Of a stretch of DNA of 64,000 nt, positions 10,383 to 19,171 are shown one piece after another (the first letter of the stretch is position 1; each line of letters opens with the position of its first letter). The DNA lies in assembly GCA_965221765.1 (NCBI GenBank), contig OZ244911.1:1178001-1242000 (forward strand). Reading direction: 5' to 3'. The notes under the pieces were generated by a model, which was given only the letters and a program-made list of their open reading frames with translations, had not been told where the DNA came from and made no database searches. Source of the DNA: Bin25 sp965221765. Lineage in GTDB: Bacteria > Bacteroidota > Bacteroidia > Flavobacteriales > Flavobacteriaceae. The translations under genes and the position numbers were made by a program.

Positions 10383-11084
10383 ATGGGACAAAAAACAAAT
10401 CCAATAGGTAATCGGCTAGGCATTATTAAAGGATGGGATTCTAGTTGGTTTGGTGGTAGAAATTATCGCGATAAATTAGTTGAAGATGATAAAATTAGAC
10501 GTTATATATATGCTAGAAACTCAAAAGCTGGGATAGCCAGTATAGCCATTGAAAGAACCCTTAGAATTGTTACGATATCCATTACTTCTGCACGGCCAGG
10601 ATATATTATTGGAACGGGGCAAAAAGAAGTTAACCGGCTAAAAGAGGAATTAAAACGATTGACACAAAAAGATATTGTCATTAAAATATTTGAAGTGCGT
10701 AAGCCTGAATTATCAGCTCGGTTGGTGGCTTCTAGTATTGCACGCCAAATTGAAAGTCGGATTTCTTATCGTAGAGCTGTTAAAATGGCAATTGCCGCTA
10801 CAATGAGAACCAATGCAGAAGGGATTAAAGTCAAAGTATCGGGGCGTTTAAATGGGGCTGAAATGGCCCGTTCAGAAACCCATAAACAAGGGCGTATTCC
10901 GTTATCGACATTTCGTGCGGATGTGGATTATCAAGTGGTTGAAGCCAATACAACCTATGGACGCATTGGCGTCAAAGTATGGATTATGAAAAATGAAGTG
11001 TTTGGCAAGCGCGAATTATCTCCATTGATAGGGTTGGGTAAAAAGAGTTTTGGTATAGGACGTAAACGGGGTCAAAAAAAGTAA
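10383..11084 (+). CDS. rpsC: 30S ribosomal protein S3
   Basis: A 233-residue KH-domain protein at the mRNA entry. I choose ATG 10383 (MGQKTNPIGNRLGIIKGWDS), the universal S3 start, 4 nt after the rplV stop, rather than an upstream in-frame ATG at 10353 that would overlap rplV. The KH signature is ARPGYIIGTGQKEVNRLKEEL; the C-terminal domain contains DVDYQVVEANTTYGRIGVKVW. Confidence 0.97.
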   Translation: MGQKTNPIGNRLGIIKGWDSSWFGGRNYRDKLVEDDKIRRYIYARNSKAGIASIAIERTLRIVTISITSARPGYIIGTGQKEVNRLKEELKRLTQKDIVIKIFEVRKPELSARLVASSIARQIESRISYRRAVKMAIAATMRTNAEGIKVKVSGRLNGAEMARSETHKQGRIPLSTFRADVDYQVVEANTTYGRIGVKVWIMKNEVFGKRELSPLIGLGKKSFGIGRKRGQKK

Positions 11085-11091
11085 TTAAAAA

Positions 11092-11508
11092 ATGCTGCAA
11101 CCTAAAAAGACCAAATACCGTAAAACCCAAAAGGGTCGCATGAAAGGAATTTCTCAGCGAGGACACCAGTTGGCCTATGGGATGTTTGGTATAAAATCAT
11201 TGGATTCGTGTTTTATAACGTCTAGACAAATTGAGGCGGCTCGGATTGCAGCCACTCGTTATATGAAACGAGAAGGTCAATTATGGATTAAGATCTTTCC
11301 CAATAAACCCATCACTAAAAAGCCCTTGGAAGTACGGATGGGGAAAGGAAAAGGAGCCCCTGAGTATTTTGTAGCTGTGGTTCGTCCAGGTCTGGTACTA
11401 TTTGAGGTCGCTGGAGTCACGAAAGACATCGCCGTGGAAGCATTGCGTTTGGCAGCACAAAAGTTACCAGTAAAAACTAAATTCATTATTTCAAGAAATT
11501 ATCAATAA
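11092..11508 (+). CDS. rplP: 50S ribosomal protein L16
   Basis: A 138-residue protein near the A-site tRNA elbow. It begins MLQPKKTKYRKTQKGRMKG and has the family signatures RQIEAARIAATRYMKREGQL and RMGKGKGAPEYFVAVVRPG. Confidence 0.97.
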   Translation: MLQPKKTKYRKTQKGRMKGISQRGHQLAYGMFGIKSLDSCFITSRQIEAARIAATRYMKREGQLWIKIFPNKPITKKPLEVRMGKGKGAPEYFVAVVRPGLVLFEVAGVTKDIAVEALRLAAQKLPVKTKFIISRNYQ

Positions 11509-11514
11509 GTCATC

Positions 11515-11739
11515 ATGAAACAATCGGAAGTGCTTTTATTGGATAAACATCAAATCATTGAAAAAATAGATCAATTGACTCTTCGGCAACAAAAGTTAAA
11601 AATCAATAAAAAGGTCAACCAAATTGAAAATCCATTGCAATTACGAATCAATCGTCGGTTGATTGCTCGATTGAAAACCCAATTGAATAAAATACAAGAG
11701 GAGAGTCTAAGAGAACCTAATAAACCAAGTTCCCAATGA
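11515..11739 (+). CDS. rpmC: 50S ribosomal protein L29
   Basis: A 74-residue two-helix protein at the tunnel exit. It is placed between rplP and rpsQ as expected. Sequence is divergent but the pattern of basic coiled helices (LRQQKLKINKKVNQIENPLQ, then RRLIARLKTQLNKIQEE) fits L29. It overlaps rpsQ by 4 nt (ATGA). Confidence 0.9.
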   Translation: MKQSEVLLLDKHQIIEKIDQLTLRQQKLKINKKVNQIENPLQLRINRRLIARLKTQLNKIQEESLREPNKPSSQ

Positions 11740-12008
11740 GTACATCCCCTAAAATAGAAAGAAGCGAACGCAAAGAACGTATCGGTGTTGTGGTTAGCAA
11801 TAAAATGGAAAAATCAATTCTAGTAAAAGAAGTTCGCAAGATTCAACATAAAAAATATGGAAAGTTTGTCCTTAGAACAAAAAAATATGTAGCTCATGAT
11901 ACTGAAAATCAATGCAATATTGGGGATACTGTAAAAATTATGGAAACTAGACCATTGAGTAAAACCAAGTGTTGGCGATTGGTCCAAATCATACAAAAAG
12001 CCAGATAA
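11736..12008 (+). CDS. rpsQ: 30S ribosomal protein S17
   Basis: A 90-residue OB-fold 16S rRNA-binding protein. It has the S17 core RKERIGVVVSNKMEKSILV and the signature GDTVKIMETRPLSKTKCWRL. One base separates its stop from the rplN ATG. Confidence 0.96.
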   Translation: MSTSPKIERSERKERIGVVVSNKMEKSILVKEVRKIQHKKYGKFVLRTKKYVAHDTENQCNIGDTVKIMETRPLSKTKCWRLVQIIQKAR

Positions 12009-12009
12009 T

Positions 12010-12378
12010 ATGGTACAGCAAGAATCACGATTAAAAGTAGCCGATAATACGGGAGCCAAAGAAGTGCTCACCATTCGCGTATTAGGAGGTACAGGTCGAA
12101 GGTATGCTTCCATTGGTGATAAAATAGTCGTCACGGTCAAGGATGCGACCCCCTCAGGGACGCTTAAAAAAGGAGAAGTCTCAACGGCTGTAGTGGTTAG
12201 AACTGTCAAAGAGATTAGAAGAAGTGATGGTTCTTATATCCGATTTGATGATAATGCTTGTGTGTTATTAAATCCTACAGGAGAAATGAGAGGAACTAGA
12301 GTTTTTGGTCCTGTCGCTAGAGAATTGCGGGATAAAAAATTCATGAAAATCATTTCATTAGCCCCGGAAGTACTCTAA
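12010..12378 (+). CDS. rplN: 50S ribosomal protein L14
   Basis: A 122-residue protein at the subunit interface. It begins MVQQESRLKVADNTGAKEVL and ends KIISLAPEVL, both diagnostic, and contains VVRTVKEIRRSDGSYIRFDD. Confidence 0.98.
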   Translation: MVQQESRLKVADNTGAKEVLTIRVLGGTGRRYASIGDKIVVTVKDATPSGTLKKGEVSTAVVVRTVKEIRRSDGSYIRFDDNACVLLNPTGEMRGTRVFGPVARELRDKKFMKIISLAPEVL

Positions 12379-12387
12379 ATATTGGCC

Positions 12388-12699
12388 ATGATCAAAAAAA
12401 TAAAGATTAAAAAAGGAGATGTTGTAAGAGTGATTGCTGGTGAACACAAAGGCAAACAAGGAACCATCATGAAAATGATTCCCAAAACCAATAAAGCCAT
12501 TGTCGGGGGGGTCAATATGGTTAAACGCCATACCAAACCGAGTCGAGAAAATGCCAAAGGGGGTATTATTGAAAAAGAAGCCCCAATTCATATTTCTAAT
12601 TTGAGTTTAATTTCTAAAGGAGAAACCACCCGTATTGGCTATCGAATGGAGGGAGAACATAAAATCAGATATGCCATTAAAACTTCTGAACCCATTTAA
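12388..12699 (+). CDS. rplX: 50S ribosomal protein L24
   Basis: A 103-residue KOW-domain assembly initiator. I choose ATG 12388 (MIKKIKIKKGDVVRVIAGEHKG) over a TTG 6 nt upstream. The KOW motif GDVVRVIAGEHKGKQG and VGGVNMVKRHTKPS are characteristic. A seven-G run at 12505-12511 encodes the Gly-Gly before VNMV. Confidence 0.96.
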   Translation: MIKKIKIKKGDVVRVIAGEHKGKQGTIMKMIPKTNKAIVGGVNMVKRHTKPSRENAKGGIIEKEAPIHISNLSLISKGETTRIGYRMEGEHKIRYAIKTSEPI

Positions 12700-12702
12700 A
12701 TA

Positions 12703-13257
12703 ATGAACTATACTCCGAGATTAAAAATTGAATATTTCAATCGTATTCGTCCAAGTTTAAAAGAAGAATTGGGTTATAAAAGCATTATGCAGGTACCGAA
12801 GGTCGAAAAAATTATCATTAGTAAAGGAGTTGGTCGTGCTGTGGCTGAAAAAAAACTCATTGATTATGCCTTAGAAGAAATCACTCAAATTGCTGGGCAA
12901 AAAGCCATACCAACCTTATCTAAAAAAGATGTTGCTAGCTTTAAATTGAGAAAAAAGGTTCCCATCGGTGTGAAAGTGACCCTGCGATCTCAACGCATGT
13001 ACGAATTTTTGGATAGATTGATTACCACGGCTCTTCCAAGAGTGCGCGATTTCCAAGGATTAAATGAATCGTCATTTGATGGTAGAGGAAATTATAATTT
13101 GGGAATAAGAGAACAAATCATTTTTCCAGAAATAGATATTGATAAAGTCAATAAAATCAGTGGCATGGATATCACATTTGTCACTAGTGCAGCCACGGAT
13201 CGAGAAGCATTATCTCTATTAAGAGCATTGGGACTACCATTTAAAAAGAAAAATTAA
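12703..13257 (+). CDS. rplE: 50S ribosomal protein L5
   Basis: A 184-residue 5S rRNA-binding protein of the central protuberance. It has VPKVEKIIISKGVGRAV, KKVPIGVKVTLRSQRMYEF and the C-terminal IDKVNKISGMDITFVTSA, all typical of L5. Confidence 0.97.
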   Translation: MNYTPRLKIEYFNRIRPSLKEELGYKSIMQVPKVEKIIISKGVGRAVAEKKLIDYALEEITQIAGQKAIPTLSKKDVASFKLRKKVPIGVKVTLRSQRMYEFLDRLITTALPRVRDFQGLNESSFDGRGNYNLGIREQIIFPEIDIDKVNKISGMDITFVTSAATDREALSLLRALGLPFKKKN

Positions 13258-13261
13258 GATT

Positions 13262-13531
13262 ATGGCCAAAGAATCCATGAAAGCCCGAGAAGTAAAACGA
13301 GCCTCTATGGTAGCTCGATATGCTGTAAAACGGCTAGCTTTAAAAAAAGCGCGAGATTATCAAGGATTGCAAAAATTACCTAGAAATGCATCGCCAGTTC
13401 GGATGAGAAATCGGTGCGCCTTGACCGGCAGACCCAAAGGATATATGCGTCAATTTGGTATATCTAGGGTCAAGTTTAGAGAAATGGCCAATAAAGGATT
13501 GATTCCAGGGATAACAAAAGCTAGTTGGTAA
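13262..13531 (+). CDS. rpsN: 30S ribosomal protein S14, zinc-independent form
   Basis: An 89-residue S14. The core RNRCALTGRPKGYMRQFGIS and the C-terminal ASW are diagnostic. The length and the lack of two CxxC pairs mark the long zinc-independent form. Confidence 0.96.
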   Translation: MAKESMKAREVKRASMVARYAVKRLALKKARDYQGLQKLPRNASPVRMRNRCALTGRPKGYMRQFGISRVKFREMANKGLIPGITKASW

Positions 13532-13552
13532 ATAAAATATAGATTTAAAAAA

Positions 13553-13951
13553 ATGGTAACAGATCCGATAGCCGATTATTTAACGCGAATTAGAAATGCT
13601 TCCTCAACAGGACATCGAGTGGTTTCTATTCCGGCATCTAATATCAAAAAAGAAATTACCAAGATCCTATTTGATCAAGGATATATATTGAGTTATAAGT
13701 TTTTGGACCAGGGACCTCAAGGCGAGATTTTAATTGCATTGAAATATGATCAAAGAACCAAAGATCCTGTTATCAAAGAGATACAACGAGTATCAAAACC
13801 TGGGGTGAGGAAATATGTTGGTGCCAGTAATTTACCTCGTATCATCAATGGATTGGGAGTATCCATTATTTCAACTTCAAAAGGGGTGATGACCAGTAAA
13901 CAAGCTTCAAAATTGAAGCTAGGTGGAGAATTGATTTGTTATGTGTATTAA
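13553..13951 (+). CDS. rpsH: 30S ribosomal protein S8
   Basis: A 132-residue 16S-binding protein. It begins MVTDPIADYLTRIRNAS and has the C-terminal signature GVSIISTSKGVMTSKQA. In E. coli S8 represses the spc operon; no equivalent site was identified here. Confidence 0.97.
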   Translation: MVTDPIADYLTRIRNASSTGHRVVSIPASNIKKEITKILFDQGYILSYKFLDQGPQGEILIALKYDQRTKDPVIKEIQRVSKPGVRKYVGASNLPRIINGLGVSIISTSKGVMTSKQASKLKLGGELICYVY

Positions 13952-13959
13952 TCATAAAA

Positions 13960-14502
13960 ATGAGTAGAATAGGAAATGCCCCCATTGCCGTCCCTCAAGA
14001 TGTAAAAATCACCATTGCCCCACAATCCGTATTGGTTGAGGGAAAACTTGGCACGTTGTATCAATCTTATGATACGGTGAGGATATCACATGAGGAAAAT
14101 AAGATTGTGGTTTCTAATGACTCCCAAACAAAACAAGCTCGTTCTAAACATGGATTGTACCGTTCGTTGGTTGCCAACATGGTTGAAGGGGTATCCCAAG
14201 GATTTACGCTACAGCTTGAACTAGTCGGCGTGGGATATAGGGCGTCTTGTGATGGTCAATTATTGGATTTATCACTAGGATTCTCTCATAATATCATTTT
14301 AGATATCGCTCCAGAAGTAAAAGTAGAAACGAAATCTGAACGCGGAAAAAATCCTATTATTATATTGAGCTCACACGATAAGCAATTATTGGGTCAAGTA
14401 GCGGCTAAAATCAGATCGTTTCGCAAACCAGAACCTTATAAGGGAAAGGGCGTACGGTTTGTTGGCGAACAGGTCAGACGCAAAGCAGGAAAATCAGCAT
14501 AA
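13960..14502 (+). CDS. rplF: 50S ribosomal protein L6
   Basis: A 180-residue protein near the factor-binding stalk base. I choose ATG 13960 (MSRIGNAPIAVPQDV), 9 nt after rpsH, over an upstream ATG inside rpsH. The signature region is RSFRKPEPYKGKGVRFVGEQ. Confidence 0.97.
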   Translation: MSRIGNAPIAVPQDVKITIAPQSVLVEGKLGTLYQSYDTVRISHEENKIVVSNDSQTKQARSKHGLYRSLVANMVEGVSQGFTLQLELVGVGYRASCDGQLLDLSLGFSHNIILDIAPEVKVETKSERGKNPIIILSSHDKQLLGQVAAKIRSFRKPEPYKGKGVRFVGEQVRRKAGKSA

Positions 14503-14504
14503 TA

Positions 14505-14861
14505 ATGAGTACACGAAAAACATTTAAAAGAAATCGTATTCGCCGAAGAATTCGTGGCGTAGTAAAGGGAACTTCTAAACGGCCTAGATTGAGTGTTTTT
14601 CGAAGTAATCGACAGATATATGCCCAATTGATTGACGATGAAAATGGCAATACCTTGACAGCTGCTTCTTCACATGATGCCGACTTCCAATCAGAAAAAC
14701 TAACAGGGGTCGCTATAGCCAAACAAGTGGGTCTCCTACTAGCTAATAAAGCTAAAGAAGCAAAAATCAAGTCAGTTCATTTTGATCGAGGCGGCTACAG
14801 ATACCATGGTCGAGTTAGGTCATTAGCTGAAGGAGCAAGAGAAGGAGGTTTAAAGTTTTAA
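14505..14861 (+). CDS. rplR: 50S ribosomal protein L18
   Basis: A 118-residue 5S rRNA-binding protein. It has RPRLSVFRSNRQIYAQLIDD and the C-terminal FDRGGYRYHGRVRSLAEGAR signature. Starts 2 nt after rplF. Confidence 0.97.
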   Translation: MSTRKTFKRNRIRRRIRGVVKGTSKRPRLSVFRSNRQIYAQLIDDENGNTLTAASSHDADFQSEKLTGVAIAKQVGLLLANKAKEAKIKSVHFDRGGYRYHGRVRSLAEGAREGGLKF

Positions 14862-14867
14862 AAGCAT

Positions 14868-15392
14868 ATGTATCAAAAATATAGAAGCATAGAAAAAATC
14901 AAACCGGCAGGTTTGGATTTAAAAGACCGACTAGTCGGTGTCAAACGAGTGACTAAAGTGACCAAAGGCGGACGAACGTTTGGATTTTCAGCAATTGTAG
15001 TTGTTGGCGATGAAAATAGTATTGTTGGTTATGGACTTGGTAAGGCAAAAGAAGTCGCTGAAGCTATTTCCAAAGCGGTTGAAGATGCCAAAAAGAATTT
15101 AGTACGAATTCCTATTGAAAAAGGCACGCTACCACATCAACAAAAAGGAAAATATGGTGGAGCTCGTGTATTTATTAAACCGGCATCGGAAGGTACTGGA
15201 GTTATTGCAGGAGGTGCCGTCAGAGCGGTCTTAGAAGCCGTTGGAGTTCAGAATGTACTTTCTAAATCCCAAGGTTCTTCTAATCCGCATAATGTCGTTA
15301 AAGCAACCATGGATGCCTTATTACAATTAAGATCCCCTCAAATGATTGCCAAACAACGAGGGATATCCATTGAAAAAGTATTCACCCATTAA
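14868..15392 (+). CDS. rpsE: 30S ribosomal protein S5
   Basis: A 174-residue protein of the mRNA entry site and decoding-fidelity region. It has the double-stranded RNA-binding N-terminal domain (GGRTFGFSAIVVVGDENSIVG) and the C-terminal signature GTGVIAGGAVRAVLEAVGV. Confidence 0.98.
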   Translation: MYQKYRSIEKIKPAGLDLKDRLVGVKRVTKVTKGGRTFGFSAIVVVGDENSIVGYGLGKAKEVAEAISKAVEDAKKNLVRIPIEKGTLPHQQKGKYGGARVFIKPASEGTGVIAGGAVRAVLEAVGVQNVLSKSQGSSNPHNVVKATMDALLQLRSPQMIAKQRGISIEKVFTH

Positions 15393-15395
15393 AAG

Positions 15396-15593
15396 ATGAT
15401 GGCACAAATAGAAATCATTCAAATAAAAAGTTCTATCAAGAGAATAAAAAACCAAAAGCGAACGTTACAAGCGTTGGGTTTGAAAGGCATTTCTAAAAAA
15501 GTAGTTCATAATGCCACGCCATCTGTTTTAGGGATGGTAAAAAAAGTAGAACATTTGGTTCATGTTAAACCCCTTAAAACCAAAAAGAAATGA
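15396..15593 (+). CDS. rpmD: 50S ribosomal protein L30
   Basis: A 65-residue protein between rpsE and rplO, as expected in spc. It has QIEIIQIKSSIKRIKNQKRT and HNATPSVLGMVKKVEHLV. Two consecutive ATGs (15396, 15399) are possible starts. It overlaps rplO by 4 nt (ATGA). Confidence 0.93.
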   Translation: MMAQIEIIQIKSSIKRIKNQKRTLQALGLKGISKKVVHNATPSVLGMVKKVEHLVHVKPLKTKKK

Positions 15594-16045
15594 GCCTAGA
15601 CACCTTAATGCCGATGAAGGGATCAGTGCATAAAAAAGGAAAAAGACTTGGTCGAGGTCAAGGATCGGGGAAAGGAGGGACGGCTAGTCGTGGTCATAAA
15701 GGTCAGCAATCTCGTTCTGGATATTCTAGAAAATCAGGATTTGAAGGAGGTCAAATGCCTTTACAACGTCGTGTGCCTAAAAGAGGATTTAAAAATATCA
15801 ATCGAAAAGAGTATCAAGCGGTTAATTTAGAGGCTATTCAGAAGTTAATCGATCATAAAAAGATTGGAAAAGTTCTTGGATTGGATCAAATGAATTCATT
15901 GGGTTTAGCAAGAAAAAATGACGGGATTAAAATTTTGGCCAAGGGTTCTATTTCATCTGCTATAAAAATCACCGCTCATAAATTTTCAAAAAAAGCAAAA
16001 CAAGCCATCGAAAAAGCAGGAGGAGAAGCGATAACTATAAAATAG
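15590..16045 (+). CDS. rplO: 50S ribosomal protein L15
   Basis: A 151-residue late-assembly protein. The glycine- and lysine-rich N-terminus KGKRLGRGQGSGKGGTASRG, then GHKGQQSRSGY and EGGQMPLQRRVPKRGF, are typical. It is followed 4 nt later by secY. Confidence 0.97.
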   Translation: MSLDTLMPMKGSVHKKGKRLGRGQGSGKGGTASRGHKGQQSRSGYSRKSGFEGGQMPLQRRVPKRGFKNINRKEYQAVNLEAIQKLIDHKKIGKVLGLDQMNSLGLARKNDGIKILAKGSISSAIKITAHKFSKKAKQAIEKAGGEAITIK

Positions 16046-16049
16046 ATTT

Positions 16050-17402
16050 GTGAAAAAATTCTTTGAAGTTTTTGCCAATATATATAAAATCCGAGAATTA
16101 CGGGATAAGATTCTATTGACTTTAGGGCTATTACTAGTCTACCGTGTTGGGGCACAAATTGTTTTGCCTGGAATCGATTCACAACAAATGGCAACTCTTG
16201 GAGATCGAGCGGGTGGGGGTGATTTATTGGGATTGTTAAACATGTTTACCGGAGGAGCATTTGCTAAAGCATCGGTTTTTGCTCTAGGGATTATGCCTTA
16301 TATATCGGCTTCAATTGTTGTCCAATTGATGCAGATTGGGGTCCCCTATTTACAAAAACTTCAGAAAGAAGGAGAAAGCGGTCGCAGGCGAATCACTCAA
16401 ATCACACGATGGTTAACTATTGTGATTTGTGCAGTGCAGGCGCCGACATATATTTTTGGATTGAGTGCATTGGGGGTTCCCGATAGTGCCTTTATTTTGG
16501 GGAGAAGCCCACTATTTGTTTTTTCTTCAACCATCATCTTAGTAACGGGGACTATTTTTGCGATGTGGTTGGGTGAAAAAATTACGGACAGAGGAGTGGG
16601 GAACGGAATATCGCTATTGATTATGGTTGGTATTATTGCCACCTTACCGCAAGCTTTTTTCCAAGAGTTTTATTCTCGAGTCAATGAAAATAATGGTGGA
16701 TTGATGATGGTACTAATCGAATTAGTGATTTGGGTAGTTATTATTTTACTGTGTGTCTTGTTAGTGATGGCAGTAAGAAAAATTCCCGTACAGTATGCTC
16801 GACGAACAGCTGGAAGAGCGACCACTCAGAGTAATATTTATGGCAATAGACAATATATCCCACTGAGATTAAATGCATCGGGTGTGATGCCAATCATCTT
16901 TGCTCAAGCGATTATGTTTGCGCCGGCTTATTTGGGAAGTTTGATTGGAGATTCTAATACTGGTCAATGGATACAGGCTAGTTTTTCAGATATTTTTGGT
17001 TTATGGTATAATGTATTATTTGCGCTTTTGATTATCGTGTTTACTTATTTCTATACCGCTATTACTGTTCCAACCAATAAAATGTCAGATGATTTAAGAA
17101 GAAGCAATGGATTTGTCCCTGGTATACGACCTGGTAGAGAAACGGCTGACTATTTAGATCGAATCATGTCGTATATCACATTCCCTGGATCATTGTATTT
17201 GGCCGCGGTAGCGGTATTTCCAGCGGTGGTCGTCAAATTGGTTGGGATGCAACAAAATTGGGCTATTTTTTATGGTGGAACATCATTATTGATTATGGTT
17301 GGTGTTGCTATCGATACTATTCAGCAAGTCAATTCATATCTATTGAATAGGCATTTTGATGGACTGATGAAGAAAGGAAGAACAAGAAAAACTACTATTT
17401 AG
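16050..17402 (+). CDS. secY: Protein translocase channel subunit SecY
   Basis: A 450-residue inner-membrane channel protein of the Sec system. It starts at GTG 16050 (KKFFEVFANIYKIRELRDKI). About ten hydrophobic segments are seen. Family motifs include LGIMPYISASIVVQLM, GEKITDRGVGNGISLLIM (cytoplasmic loop region), YARRTAGRATTQ and PLRLNASGVMPIIFA. Located in spc after rplO. The adk and map genes that often follow are missing; infA follows directly. Confidence 0.98.
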   Translation: MKKFFEVFANIYKIRELRDKILLTLGLLLVYRVGAQIVLPGIDSQQMATLGDRAGGGDLLGLLNMFTGGAFAKASVFALGIMPYISASIVVQLMQIGVPYLQKLQKEGESGRRRITQITRWLTIVICAVQAPTYIFGLSALGVPDSAFILGRSPLFVFSSTIILVTGTIFAMWLGEKITDRGVGNGISLLIMVGIIATLPQAFFQEFYSRVNENNGGLMMVLIELVIWVVIILLCVLLVMAVRKIPVQYARRTAGRATTQSNIYGNRQYIPLRLNASGVMPIIFAQAIMFAPAYLGSLIGDSNTGQWIQASFSDIFGLWYNVLFALLIIVFTYFYTAITVPTNKMSDDLRRSNGFVPGIRPGRETADYLDRIMSYITFPGSLYLAAVAVFPAVVVKLVGMQQNWAIFYGGTSLLIMVGVAIDTIQQVNSYLLNRHFDGLMKKGRTRKTTI

Positions 17403-17405
17403 ATC

Positions 17406-17621
17406 ATGCCTAAACAAGCACCTATTGAACAAGAAGGAGTGATTACCGAAGCGTTGTCTAATGCCATGTTTCGAGTAGAATTGGAAAATGGACATGTTGT
17501 GACGGCTCATATTTCAGGTAAAATGAGATTGCATTACATCAAATTATTACCTGGTGATAAGGTCAAGTTAGAAATGAGTCCGTACGATTTAACGAAAGCA
17601 AGAATAAAATTTCGCTATTGA
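17406..17621 (+). CDS. infA: Translation initiation factor IF-1
   Basis: A 71-residue OB-fold factor that binds the 30S A site during initiation. EGVITEALSNAMFRVELENG and the C-terminal LTKARIKFRY are diagnostic. It follows secY by 3 nt and precedes rpmJ by 1 nt. Confidence 0.97.
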   Translation: MPKQAPIEQEGVITEALSNAMFRVELENGHVVTAHISGKMRLHYIKLLPGDKVKLEMSPYDLTKARIKFRY

Positions 17622-17622
17622 T

Positions 17623-17739
17623 ATGAAAGTAAGAGCATCATTAAAAAAAAGATCGAGCGAATGCAAAATAGTCCGTCGTAAAAGCAGACTGTATGCAATC
17701 AATAAAAAAAATCCACGATTTAAACAAAGACAAGGATAA
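17623..17739 (+). CDS. rpmJ: 50S ribosomal protein L36
   Basis: A 38-residue protein starting MKVRASLKKRSSECKIVRRK and ending KNPRFKQRQG. The zinc-binding Cys/His set of many L36 proteins is reduced to a single Cys, so this is the zinc-independent form. It sits between infA and rpsM as in other bacteria. Confidence 0.95.
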   Translation: MKVRASLKKRSSECKIVRRKSRLYAINKKNPRFKQRQG

Positions 17740-17742
17740 CCT

Positions 17743-18120
17743 ATGGCAAGAATTTCTGGAATCGATATTCCTAAAAACAAACGCGGTGAAATCGCGTTAA
17801 CATATATCTATGGGATAGGAAAAAGTCGGGCGACAGCACTGCTTCAATCGGCTGGAGTCTCGGTCGATAAAAAAGTTTCTCAATGGACTGATAATGAACT
17901 TTCGGCGATACGACAAGAAGTTGGTAAGTATAAAATTGAAGGAGAACTGCGTTCCGAGGTACAATTAAATATCAAGCGATTGATGGATATCGCTTCCTAT
18001 AGAGGGATTCGACACCGCTTAGGATTACCGCTGAGAGGTCAAAAAACCAAGAATAATTCAAGAACTCGAAAAGGAAAACGAAAGACCATTGCTAATAAAA
18101 AGAAAGTAACCAAATCATAA
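17743..18120 (+). CDS. rpsM: 30S ribosomal protein S13
   Basis: A 125-residue protein of the 30S head that contacts L5 and P-site tRNA. It begins MARISGIDIPKNKRGEIALT, and RGIRHRLGLPLRGQKTKNNS gives the family signature. It is the first gene of the alpha block. Confidence 0.97.
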   Translation: MARISGIDIPKNKRGEIALTYIYGIGKSRATALLQSAGVSVDKKVSQWTDNELSAIRQEVGKYKIEGELRSEVQLNIKRLMDIASYRGIRHRLGLPLRGQKTKNNSRTRKGKRKTIANKKKVTKS

Positions 18121-18132
18121 GGAATTTATACT

Positions 18133-18519
18133 ATGAGTAAAACAGCTGGGACAAAAAAGCGTAAAGTCCAAGTTGGCGTGGTGGGTCAAGCCCATATCAA
18201 TGCTTCATTTAATAATATTATCATTTCTATTACCAATTTAAATGGCGATGTGATTGCGTGGTCTTCAGCCGGTAAAATGGGGTTTCGTGGATCTAAAAAA
18301 AACACTCCATTTGCTGCCAAAACAGCTGCAGAAGAGGTGACTAAAGTAGCTTTAGAAGCGGGCATTAAAAAAGTCACGGTCTATGTAAAAGGTCCGGGTA
18401 ATGGTAGAGAATCAGCCATTAGGACCATACACAACGGAGGGATTGAAGTCAGTGAAATCATTGATGTTACCCCATTACCTCATAATGGGTGCCGTCCACC
18501 AAAAAGAAGAAGAGTTTAA
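18133..18519 (+). CDS. rpsK: 30S ribosomal protein S11
   Basis: A 128-residue platform protein. It has HINASFNNIIISITNLNGD, SAGKMGFRGSKKNTPFAA and the C-terminal PLPHNGCRPPKRRRV, all typical. Confidence 0.98.
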   Translation: MSKTAGTKKRKVQVGVVGQAHINASFNNIIISITNLNGDVIAWSSAGKMGFRGSKKNTPFAAKTAAEEVTKVALEAGIKKVTVYVKGPGNGRESAIRTIHNGGIEVSEIIDVTPLPHNGCRPPKRRRV

Positions 18520-18536
18520 TTAATTAGTTAATCAAA

Positions 18537-19145
18537 ATGGCAAAATATATAGGTCCAACTTCCAAAATTGCAAGAAAAATAGGAGCTCCTATTTTTAAAG
18601 AGGATAAAGCGTATGAAAAACGGCCTTATCCACCTGGACAACATGGTAATTCAAGACGTCGAACAAAAAAGTCAGAATACGCAATCCAATTGATGGAAAA
18701 ACAAAAAGCCAAATTCACCTATGGTATTTTGGAAAAGCAATTTCGAAATCTTTTTAAAACCGCTAGTCAGTCCAAAGGCGTCACGGGTGAACAATTATTA
18801 AAATTATGTGAGGTTCGATTAGATAATATTATTTATCGTTTGGGGTTATCTCCCACTAGACAAGGGGCGCGCCAGTTGGTATCTCATCGTCATGTTTTGG
18901 TGAATGGGAATATTGTCAATATCCCTTCATATTCATTAAAAATTTGGGATAAAGTTAGCATTAGAGAACGGTCAAAAAATCTTGAAGTGATTAAAAATTC
19001 ATTGGCCAACGCTAATTTTAGTTCTGATGAGTGGCTGGTGTGGAATCCAGATGCTTTGGAAGGGACTCTTATTGAATTTCCGACAAGAGAGCAAATACCA
19101 GAAGAAATCAAAGAACAACTCATTGTCGAGTTGTATTCGAAATAA
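18537..19145 (+). CDS. rpsD: 30S ribosomal protein S4
   Basis: A 202-residue 16S assembly initiator. It has the S4 RNA-binding motif VRLDNIIYRLGLSPTRQGAR followed by QLVSHRHVLVNGNIVNIPSY. The N-terminal domain RPYPPGQHGNSRRRTKKSEY lacks the zinc-binding Cys set seen in some homologues. Confidence 0.97.
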   Translation: MAKYIGPTSKIARKIGAPIFKEDKAYEKRPYPPGQHGNSRRRTKKSEYAIQLMEKQKAKFTYGILEKQFRNLFKTASQSKGVTGEQLLKLCEVRLDNIIYRLGLSPTRQGARQLVSHRHVLVNGNIVNIPSYSLKIWDKVSIRERSKNLEVIKNSLANANFSSDEWLVWNPDALEGTLIEFPTREQIPEEIKEQLIVELYSK

Positions 19146-19171
19146 ACTTAAAAATCAAATTAGAAAAATCA

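Noticed and set aside
17623..17739. rpmJ as a decayed gene because zinc ligands are missing
   Set aside because: The single-Cys zinc-independent L36 is normal in this phylum, and length and ends are intact.
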